Below, piece by piece: positions 50,810 to 61,100 of a stretch of DNA of 64,000 bases. The stretch covers positions 301,979 to 365,978 of the forward strand of contig NW_018384700.1 of assembly GCF_001417965.1 (NCBI RefSeq), in the 5' to 3' direction. The first letter of the stretch is position 1. Each line of letters begins with the position of its first letter. The position numbers and the translations under genes were made by a program. The notes under the pieces were generated by a model. It saw only the letters and a list, made by a program, of their open reading frames with translations, did not search any database and had not been told where the DNA came from. The DNA is from Exaiptasia diaphana (taxonomy: Eukaryota; Cnidaria; Anthozoa; Actiniaria; Aiptasiidae).

Positions 50810-53709
50810 TTACAGATCATAGGAAACCATTCTTTTATTTTTAATTGTCATTTCCAACACGTCTTTCAATCGTGCAACTTTTCCTGTGTGGAAGTTTGGA
50901 CATACACTGTAGCGTCTGTTTTCCAAGAAACACTTAAAACTGTCCTCTTGATCTTTCTCTTCTTCTTGTTGTTCTCTTGAATCGTTTATGCCATCATGGT
51001 CTAGTGCATTAGCGATGTGGTGGATGTTTTGCTGGTGTTTATTGGAAGAATGAGGACTGTTTGTTGTCAAACTGCTCGAAGTGACGTCTGTAGGGATTGA
51101 ATGCTAAGTGAAAAAAAAAAAAAAAAGTGTTATAGTTTTATCAACAAACTCATTGGCTTATGTTAATGTGCAAACCATGATCAGAATGATTTTCACAAGT
51201 CACTTTGTTCTAACAGTCAATCGTCTTCTGGTTGGCACATGAATAACAAAGGCTTACGTCACATTGAGTGTCGCTATACTATAGAAGTGATAATGTTATT
51301 CATCATCAGTGTACCATCACATTCATCACCCTGTCATGTATATTATTAAGTAGTATAGTGTCATTTAGCAAGTTTTCAATAATCTTCTGTGTCTTACTTT
51401 AACGAAGTGTGATTCAATACGAGGGTTAAAGTACGTCACTAACGCTGCCACACTTGACTCCATATGAAAGAAATACTTGCATTTGGCCATAAGAAGAATA
51501 TCTACAAGAACCTCAGATCCAAGCTTGTATGCATCGAAACCAGATGCATGTACAGGCAAACCATCATATGCTTTGGCCCGAAACGCTTTGGTGTAAACAA
51601 CCTTTTTTGATAAAGTGGAATGACTTTAGTTACCTGAGGGGGAGAGAGGTGGGGAGGGTGTTCGTCTCATTTCATAGCTGTTGGGAAGAATTCTTTGTTT
51701 TTCATCAACACTTGAAAAAATTCTTTAAAAACTCATACATAATTAACGAGCTACTAGGCCAATAGAATGAGCCTGTTTGGTCACATGCATGGACCTTTAT
51801 ATCTGATATTAGTATTCTTTATATAAAGAATACTAATAAGGGTGACCTTTATCAGATATAAAGGTCCATGACCCTAGCAAAGGTCTCAGGTTTGAAACCT
51901 GAACATTGACCAATGCAGGATTTCAATCGATTTCAATGAACAGCCAAGAGCTATTCTATTTTACTTTATGCGTATTCAATGTGGGATGACAAGAGTGCTT
52001 TGTAAAGTGATTCGCGCATGATCAGTTTGCCCCATTTATCTCAGAACATATTTGTACGTCAATTTCTCCAAGACCTTTAATGGATTTGAGTTCCAAATTA
52101 GTGTTGGAGTTTTTGAAGCCGTTTAAAAGACTCGAGATCGTGTTTTATCAGGCTTCGGCTCGAATCTTTATACCTGATAAAACACTCTCTCTCGTGATTT
52201 AAACCATACATGGATATGGATGACGAAAGCTTCTCCCGAAGCTTCTACCTCCAAAAGTTCTGAAAATGGGATAGTAGATATATTGTCTATTTCGAGGAGG
52301 CCATTGACCTTATGAACTAAATGTAGGACGATATCAATCATTTGATATACCGCATTATGACATAGAACTTGTTCTCGAACTATACTCTTTTCGATCTCCA
52401 TAAAGACTCTGCTCGCAGGACATAGTGTGTTCAGCGCAGATGTTATCATGAAAATTGCACTGGAATAACAACCTTCGCGAAGGTCCGTTTTAAAGAAGCG
52501 TGTTGGTAATCTCACATAAACTTGTTAAAGGGACATGGTCCACAAGCATTCAATGCGATCGCCGGGTGTTTTAGATTGTTCATATATGGAAAATGCAGGT
52601 ATGACAATCCGTTTCCATCCATCGGTTTAAAGGTCGAATCTTACAGTATCTTTATCAAAATTTAGAAAGTGATGCTGGAGGACCATGTCCTTTTAAGTAC
52701 ACAAAACTCGACAAAACTCCTGTGCCTTTTTCATTCTCATTTGTTTTTGACACACGTGGTTTTCGTCGTAAATATACGAAGCAAAGTAATGAGAAATATC
52801 ATTATTTACCTTGTCTTCAAATTCTTGAACAAAGGTTTCGATGGTTTCTGAATTGTCAGTTGCAACAAATATTCTGTTAACTTTTGATTTGTAAAGGAGA
52901 AAGTCTTTAATGTTCTGGATGTATGAGCTGAGAGGAGCTAGCTGCCCGTTGCCTGTTTCTAGTCGATGGTCTGTTCCTCTTACATGGACAGCAACAGCAT
53001 GAAACTTGGCCAAGTATCTGGAGTAAAATTGTTCAACTGCGGTTTGAATCTTTGGCAGTATTTTGACATACTTTTCAATCAGTTTGTTGGTTTTTATTTG
53101 GACATCACGAGTAATAATTCCTGTTTCTTCGTACCCTATAGAAAGTTTTGGTCGAAAAGTTAGGTTAATTAAATCTTCCATAGGTTTTGTTTTGTCAAGA
53201 TTTTTAATCCCTAACACAGATGGGCCGGATTGACCTCCAAAACAAAAGACTGTCTTTGCTTTTTGTTCGATTTTCGGATTGACAGGCTCGAAAAACATTT
53301 CCCATGCGTTTACTGTAGGATCGCTTGGACAGATCGATTCGCACTGTCGCCAGAAGATTGTCGGTACAGCTCCGAGGTTCTCGCATAAATTAATGTGATC
53401 AAGAGTTTGAAGGAGAATTCCTCCTAAACCTGCATTTGGGCATTCCGAAATGAATATTTCTGAAGCGCAAACAAAATCCACCGTCGCTAAATCATCTCTG
53501 CTGAAGTTGTTAACTCTAATGGCCATCATTTGGTCCATGTTGTCGTGGTTTTTGAACGTTTCCATGTCATTGATGTATATTTGTTCAGTGTTTTGCTGGT
53601 AGGTCGTCTCATGAATAAAGTCTTGATGCGATGTAAAGAAATAAAGCAAACAGTACACGACAAAAGACAGAATAATCAACATGAATACCAATAACCGAGG
53701 TCTGCTCAT
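50810..53709 (-). CDS. Type II membrane glycosyltransferase, fucosyltransferase-like
   Basis: Three exons: 52810-53709, 51398-51601, 50810-51103, giving 465 residues. Start placed at MSRPRLLVFM, so that a membrane anchor spans residues 5-26 directly after a short cytoplasmic tail; an upstream ATG at 53778 is possible but less typical. Residues 81-125 contain CASEIFISECPNAGLGG and a conserved-looking Cys pattern. HVRGTDH (242-248) is the loop seen in GT23/O-fucosyltransferase-like enzymes such as NodZ and FUT8, followed by RIFVATDN and, in exon 2, YKLGSEVLVDILLMAKC and FFHMESSVAALVTYFNP, typical of the donor-binding half. The last exon is polar and Glu/Gln-rich. Golgi localisation and fucosyl transfer are inferred; acceptor unknown. 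Intron 1 (1.2 kb) holds two inserted repeats and an unexplained open frame. Confidence 0.8.
51721..52206. mobile_element. Dispersed element, copy 2 (pair with 28893-29341)
   Basis: In glycosyltransferase intron 1. It matches copy 1 over its whole length, including the internal TTAGTATTCTTTATATAAAG hairpin. It lacks AAACACTCCT in the left part and carries about 50 extra bases near 52130-52180 (CTCGAGATCGTGTTTTATCA). Confidence 0.85.
52525..52696. mobile_element. TTAA-flanked MITE with GGGACATGGTCC ends
   Basis: TTAAAGGGACATGGTCC is inverted as GGACCATGTCCTTTTAA at the right, 172 bp overall. The first eleven bases equal those of the element at 42460-42701, so the ends belong to one family type. 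There is no coding capacity. Confidence 0.8.
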
Positions 53710-53976
53710 TATAATTAAAAACGAGCAATACTGCTTGAAACAATTGCTGTAAACGAGCAACGTGACGTGTATGTTCAATAATGAAAGTTAAAAACCCACG
53801 AGTTTTTTGATGGGTCCTTTGAATTAGCGGCTTTTTTTATCTAAACTCTAATACGCACGCTCTTTGCGAAGAATTGTCATGTAACGGTAACGATGGCGGT
53901 CCACAGCAATCTGAAAAATATAGGCAATTATGTTATATAGTGGAGCAACGATGAAATTCTTTACTGAAATGGCAAA
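53710..53976. promoter_or_regulatory. Glycosyltransferase upstream region
   Basis: The 270 bases before the start codon and the next MITE should contain the promoter of the glycosyltransferase. No TATA box is clear. Confidence 0.25.
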
Positions 53977-54195
53977 TTAAGAGCCGCTTCGCACAAAAAT
54001 CAGACAAATCTTGGCAAGGCTCGAAAAATCAAATCTATTATTATTTGTTTATTGATAAGGTATGATTAGGTAACAATCGCTGTGTAATTGGTTTTTGAAA
54101 ATATTTCATTTTTCGCAAGAAAATAGATTTGATTTTTCGAGCCTTGCCAAAAGTTTTCAAGTTTTTTTCTGGTTTTTGTGCGAAGCGGCTCTTAA
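53977..54195. mobile_element. TTAA-flanked foldback with GAGCCGCTTCGCACAAAAA ends
   Basis: GAGCCGCTTCGCACAAAAA next to TTAA at the left mirrors TTTTTGTGCGAAGCGGCTC next to TTAA at the right. Further in, GGCAAGGCTCGAAAAATCAA and its inverse also pair. A non-autonomous element of 219 bp. Confidence 0.85.
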
Positions 54196-54789
54196 ATTGC
54201 ATAAAATTCTGGCTACAGACTGCACATGTACTTCATGAAAGGCGTGATACACTATACTATACACACACTGCCCTTATCCAAATAAATCAAACGAGGAATC
54301 CCATTCATATCCCACCTCCATGGTATCGGCTATCAAATTCATTAGGATGTCGCTTATTCTGGACCACCGTATAAACGTGATATAGCCCGGCGACTAAGCG
54401 ACGTTTTATTCATAGTTTTTGTGTTAATTTTGGTAAACTGTCAGCGTTAGTTGACATGAACTTCCTCATACTACGGGTCAGTCGTACGTAATAGATAGCT
54501 ATTGCATAAAATGATATTTCAATTTTGACAAAGACTCCCCTGTCGAAGTTAATCAAAATCTTACTTATTCTAACTTTAAAATGGGATTTCATATACTTGT
54601 AGTACATTCAACAAAATAACACTTTTTCATTGACCGAGAGGAGTGTTATGAGGCAACGTTTTTGAATTTATATTTTATTTCTAGTAAGTTCTATAGTAGG
54701 TTCTAGAATGTTCTAGTGAGCTAGTCATCTGGTTATCATTCATAATACCATGATCACCTAGGATTCCATTGTCTTCCGAGGGGTTTACA

Positions 54790-55008
54790 AACCCGAATTT
54801 CCCTCATGAATAACATGAGTGAAATTTAGAAGATAAAGGATTCTTTTGTCTTTTACAAAATTTCTCTCTATTTAATTTATGCAAGGGAAAATTAGTAAAA
54901 GACAAAAAATTTCTCTTGCATAAATTAAATTGAGGGAAATTAGTAAAACACAAAAGAATCCTTTGTCTTCTAAATTTCCCTTGTTATTCATGAGGAAAAT
55001 TCGAGTTC
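54790..55008. mobile_element. Foldback element, arms of about 100 bp
   Basis: CCGAATTTCCCTCATGAATAAC on the left pairs with the right end TTATTCATGAGGAAAATTCG, and AAATTTAGAAGA, AAAGGATTCTTTTGT and GCATAAATTAAAT also have inverse partners. No coding capacity. Confidence 0.8.
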
Positions 55009-56610
55009 CTTTGCCTCCTATACTTCCCTAATGCAGGGTTCAATCTCCTGAAAACAAGTCTCCTACACCATCGGGCACTAGCATGTCTTGCATGTGGGAT
55101 ATTGTTTACCTAACTGCGCATGCCTGTGCACTTAGTTAAAAAAACGTAAATGCCTATGACAGATTTATGCGCAGTCACATAAAAAAATCACTTGTTTAAA
55201 ATCATAATTGTTATAGCAACACATTGCATGCACTTACGCTTTTTCCAACTCGAAATGAAGCATCGAAAGAAATAGCGTTTAACTTACTGCAACAAACTGA
55301 TATAATCGCTCTTATTTATTGAACTTCGTTGTCTGTTCTAAACGAAAATCTCTCAGCAATGTTGTTTGAGCATTGTATACGAATTTTTTAATTAAAATTC
55401 TGTGATATAAATATTATCTTTGGTACCCTAAGGGACTACAAAACAAGTGTATGAAATAGTAGTAACGAACCAATGTTGAATCAATTACACAATAGAAGAC
55501 AAAGTAACGTATTTGAAAACTATTGTTTGATTACATTATTATCGCAAGTTAAGTCTAGGCGTACAACACGCTAATGAGATAGTAGTGCATTTTGGCGTTG
55601 TTTACGCTTCCTTGATTAGAAAACTGAACATGATATCAAAGATGTTTCCTTACTTCCTCGCCGATCATAGTTTTACAAAGTATACCATGTCATTCGCTGC
55701 GCCCTCGGGACTTCCACAAATTTTCACCCGGTTTCGGGGAAATTTAATCACTAATTTCCCTCGTTCCATGGTATTACTTATAAATACTACCTGTGCCTTG
55801 CATTAGTAAAACAAATACCTCTTTTTGAAATAATCATGATTAGACGAGTGAAGGTATCCTTTAGCAGCATGATTGTGATCAGAAAAAGAATGTATACAAA
55901 TGTAGCCAAGGCTGCTGCTATGATGTTGAAAATGTATATCGTGAATCCGAGCTTTCGCTGTACTACAGCATCATCAGGTAATGACAAGAAGAATAATATC
56001 CTTGACTAATAGGAGCTGGGCGATCAGGCGTTACGGTGAACGACCAATAGGCAGAGAAGAGATTAAGTCAAAATAACAAGTCTTGTAATTCTCGGCATTC
56101 CTCGCGTGAGTTTATAGTGCATGATAGTGGGCTTGAGTGACTTTATGAATAATGCCTCTAAAAGGCGTAAATTGACGGGGTCTCCGTCGCGTGCGATAAC
56201 ACGTGTCTTAATTTGCTTGTGGTATTCGAGCAAGATCTTAAATGCGATGCGACTGAGGATTTGGATGATGATAGGTGTTCTTTGACTCTGTCATGAAGAT
56301 GTCTTATAATTTTATTATCTTATAGGTTTTCCACACTAAGAGTTTGAACTCTAGCTATCTTTAAACACTAGTTGCGATTTGTGACTATCTTAGGTTTCAT
56401 TTGACAGTTCTTTTCTTTTCAGAATCCGATAAGAACCTAGATTGACAACATAATGAGATTACAAGGCACTTTGTTTATTTCGATAGTAAACAGGTAAATA
56501 AAAACTGGATTTCCCATCTAATTTTGTAGGATGCTTACACGCAACTTGCATCATTGCAATGTTACCCTAAGATCAGCTAGACCCTCCTACGAAAGTGTAC
56601 ACCTCTCCGT
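55009..56610. other. Gene-free region with one possible membrane-helix exon
   Basis: Mostly AT-rich. A minus-strand frame at about 55828-55987 encodes a hydrophobic helix (FNIIAAALATFVYILFLITI) and ends near a donor-like GAG|GTATTT, but no acceptor or partner exon is visible. No known family was recognised. It may be an isolated exon of an unrecognised gene or chance. Confidence 0.3.
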
Positions 56611-57030
56611 GGGGGGGGGGGGGGGACTCCCTAATAACAAAGGGCGGGGGTCCTCGTCGTCCCTTTTAGGGTTTGAAATCACTGTTTTGGTCCCGCGTAG
56701 GGTGATAGTAGTGACGAGAATTCCCATCAACTGAGTTTTGTGGTCTCTTTTAGGGTATACGACGACCCTAAGCCGTCACTATAAGATCAACAACAACCAC
56801 AAGGTCGTCATAAACTCAATATGAGCCGACGGCGTTGATGCTTGTTCAAAAACACAAATAAAATTGGGAAACCAAAACAAAATGCATGACCTGTTATTGA
56901 TTGGTCCCCCTTAGGGGTGAAATTTCAGCACTGCCACGCCTATCATCTCACAATACAGGTCCCTTTTAGGGGTCATTTTCAGAATTTCCGACCAGGATTC
57001 CCGCCCTTTATTATTAGGGAGTCTCCCCCG
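56611..57030. mobile_element. Inverted-repeat element with GGGGGACTCCCTAATAA ends
   Basis: A run of Gs then GACTCCCTAATAACAAAGGG at the left is the inverse of CCCTTTATTATTAGGGAGTC then CCCCC at the right. The interior repeats CCCTTTTAGGG and CCCTTAGGGG. The motif set is shared with the fragment at 8460-8625. Confidence 0.75.
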
Positions 57031-58131
57031 GGCGATGCCCTATCGCCCATCGCTAGTTTAAAGACTTGTATAGCTTCATTATTTCAAACATCTATTCAAC
57101 ATAACTTTATAGAAAGTCAGTTCTCCATTAGAGCTATCTTCTGTCTTAATTTTATCATTGAATTCAACTTAGAACTATCTCGGGGCATAGCATTTTTGCC
57201 CCTGCCTCAGTTGAACATATCATTAGTAAACTCCAAAGGGTTGCTTAGCCAGTCATATTACAAAAATCGGGCTCGTGCAATTACGAAGAAATGTCAAAAC
57301 ATTACTCGTGACTATTGATTTCAAATTCATACTTAAGGTAGTGCGATTTCTTATACAAATAAAATATAAAATAACTATAATCATTCAACGATAAAGATTC
57401 GAAGAACCGGCTGTTTGACTATCTTTCTGAATATTGCCGGTCATTATAATATTATAAATATCACTATAGCTTGTAAATTGAGATGAACTGCTACATTGCA
57501 GATCCAGGGGGAAGGGGGGGAGTGACTGGACAAGCCCTTTTTTCGGACAGGAACCCATAAATACTTAGTAACTGTAGTAATTAACTCCTGTTTCGAATTA
57601 TAAAAAAATGAAAACATCAAAACTTATGATATAAATAAACAAAATAAGAAATTAAATCCGAATGGGTCTCATTCTGAAAACAACTAAAGTGGCATTCATC
57701 TGAAAGGGATTTCCACATCCTGATCAAGGCACTAGCAATTTTGGGTATCCTGTGTCTCCTGCCTAGCCACAATGCATTGCGTTCTGCAGACCTGCGCGCG
57801 AAAATACAAGAACAAAATGTCCGACGTCTTCTCGAATCAAGATAGGAATTTTCACTGTCAGAGGCTTCATTCTTGGCACGATTAGGAAGAGATACCTGAC
57901 ATTTGCTATGATCTTCAGTGCTGCTTACTTTGAGTCATTTGTAATTCACGAATATCTACGTTTTCACTCGAAATTTTAGCAACGTTGTGACGGGATTTTC
58001 TTCAACACGCATATTGAGTTGCTTTGTAACATCCTCTCCTTATTCTCCTGTTTGTTATGGCAATATATTGTTTTTAGTTGAGATTTTCACTATTTTATGT
58101 GAACTCTATCAATGTCTTGACGGTGGATAAC
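57031..58131. other. Region upstream of ESCO
   Basis: No gene is supported. GATCCAGGGGGAAGGGGGGG near 57501 resembles the end of a dispersed repeat. The last 200 bases should hold the ESCO promoter; ATG follows GGTGGATAAC. Confidence 0.35.
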
Positions 58132-61100
58132 ATGGGTAAAAGAAGAGGTGCTCGAAAGGTTTCTTCGGCGAGGAAGCCCGCTGACAGCGAGAGGTTCGTC
58201 ACAGTACAAAAATAGACTGATGCTTTGATTTTCAGAATAACCCAAATCGATGTCAATCAAAATAAGCTTATTCCAAGTTGGTATAAGCTTATGTTAGATA
58301 TTTAGATATTGATTATTGTCGTAAATACAGGCCAATAATAATATGTCTTCCCTTCATTGGGTGCTGTGTTATTGTACATGTACTTATTACTACAAGGGCA
58401 TCCTTTTTTTAATTCACAATTAAAAACATGAAGTGATGGATGTAAATATAAAATGATTTATGTTTTAAAATGATTTATGTTTTGCTATTTTTATAGATTA
58501 ACAGATAATAATAATGAGCAATCAGGATCCTCACCAGTTGATTGGCTGTCTTCAATACATAGCCATAATGGAAGTCCTAAAGAAAGTCATAATATGCCAA
58601 ACCTAGAAGTCAAATTAAAAAAGTTGGATTCAAATGATTTGCTTGACTCTAAATATTTCCAGCCTACAGAAGATTCTAACTACCACAATGATAACTCACC
58701 AACCAACTCTGGATTAAAAACATCTAGTTTTTATGGAAGCAAAATGCCATCCTTTCAGTTAGCATTAAGAAAGACGCCCTATGTTGTTACAGAACAACTA
58801 GTGCAAAAGGATTTGATTAAGAAAAATGGACAACATAAAACAAAGAGTACGAAAAGGAAACATCCAAGTCCAAAGAATTCTAAAAACTGTGTAGCAAAGA
58901 GAGCTAAAAGAGACAATTCATCTAACAAAAAGGATAAAAATGCTTCATCCCACTATAATANTTCTTGTAATGGTTATATTAATAAGAGTGAATCTGAAAG
59001 TAATGTCAATGAAAAATGTGAAGATACAATACTTGACATAATCACACCGGATTCATCNCCATCTGATACTGACAATGTTTCTATTCACACCTCAAATGGA
59101 ACAGATATGGAATTAAGTGAAAACTCATCTCTAAAAGAAGGAGATCATGAGATTAACCCAAAAGCACAAGATGTATTTTCTGATCTTGGATCATTACATT
59201 CAGAAGACAGTCTTNTAAGTGGTCATGGCTCTTTAAGGTCTAGTAGACTCATCAAGGGTGATAATGGAGAATACTATTTTTCAAATTCTAATGAAAGTTC
59301 ACCAGACCTGACAAAAAATGGACCATCAATGGTTTTTCACACTCCCATAAGTAGCAGAGGCTCACCAGAATCTGAATCCAGTTCATTAGGAAGCAAAGAG
59401 AAAGNNATATTTTTGTTTGGGAAGGATTCTGATGGTAGTAGCTATAGTCCTAGTTGTAATTCAAGCAAATCTCCATCACCAGAACATCAAACATCAATAA
59501 CTAGCTTTTTTAAGAGTACTTCCAAAGAAGGAAATAGCGTTGGCTCAAAGTCCAAGAAAGTTGAAAGGTAAACACAGGATAAAAAAGCTAAAATACCTTC
59601 ATACTGATACTAAGGTATAATTTCTGTCAAGCAGTCTTCTTGCATTGGTGTTGACTTGAAATTCACACTGATAAATGACCAAATAAATCTTGAAANCATT
59701 CAAATAAAGAACCAGTCTAATTTCTTATGCTAAAGTGGTTCTTGTTTAACAGGTGAAAATTTTAGACTAGACGCCACTTGTTCTTTTATGCTAGATATAA
59801 GGTCTGAATGTTATAGTGTGATATTAACATTTCTCAGACTGCTTGATATTTATTATATTAAGAAAATGAACTCATAAACAGTCAGGATTTGTNAAGTCTT
59901 GAAAAGTCCTTGATTTTTGAGCTAGGTCCTTGATAAGTCCTTGATTGCAAATTTTGCTTGAAAAGTCCTTGAATTTGGAGGAAAGGTCCTTGAAAATGAT
60001 AATTTAGTCNTTGAATCAGTCTTGATTGTTATAAAGTAATGTATTATGGATCAATTTAGCCAAGCATTGAAGCAAATGACAAGAATTCAATACTTTTTGC
60101 GATACCTGTTGTACTATTGTGCAATATGGCAGCAAGAAATTAATAGAGATTTTCCAAAAAATCGACTTTTTGCCAACAAAGTTGACTGTAATGTTCTTAT
60201 TGTTGTGCTTGCTCAGACACAAGTTTAGTAAGTTTAATAACTGTATTTTGCTATTTGTAATTGGTGTTGAAAATTGAAAATTAATTCCTTTAAAAGTTCT
60301 TGAAAAGTCTTTGAATTTTGAATGAAAGAATCTGCACGAACCCTGACAGAGAAAAAACATAATTTAATGTAAATTATAATAACATAGAATATGTTTTTAA
60401 GTGTACAAACATTTTTAAATGAACAAAACTAAGTCTTGATATGCATAGCATTCTGTGGTCTTTTCTTTGTATTAAACTATGCTTATTTGAACAAGGTCTA
60501 AAAGGTCAAAGAAGATGGAACAGATGTATTTGGTAAGTCGCCCTTCATGTCAATGAGAGTTGCATTAATACATAATTTTTTATGGTATATGTAATAATGG
60601 AATTCCCTTGAATTTCAATGAGGTAAATTTACTGTAGATAAGAGAAAATGGTGTATACCATGGAGTCTATTTTTCATGGAATGACACAGGGTCCCCGCAC
60701 ATTGTCCATCTGTTTGTTCATTCATCCAGTGTGAAAAAAATCTGCGAGAGGGGATAAGATGATGATCTAGTGACATTTTGTTTCACTAGTAGAGTTTTAC
60801 TGTTTACCAATCAAGACCTTACTATTTAATCTTCACCTTGACCTTTCTAGAAGTTATTTTCATCCAAAAGAAAACATGTCACTAAGAGCTTCTGTGAAGA
60901 GAGAAATTGGTTTTGAAGTGTATTTTCTGAGTTATAGACATTTGAAAATTGAAAATGAAGGTTGACATCAACTTAGAGGGCTAGACTTATTCATTGTTTA
61001 TGTTAACTTGTCTCAGTGGAAGAAAAGTGACCAAATCATTAAGCATACTATATAATATTGGAGAACTGAGAATATTATTCCCATGTAATAATTATTCCCA

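Noticed and set aside
56917-57318. 133-codon plus-strand frame
   Set aside because: Its first third is the right end of the inverted-repeat element and the rest shows no known domain.
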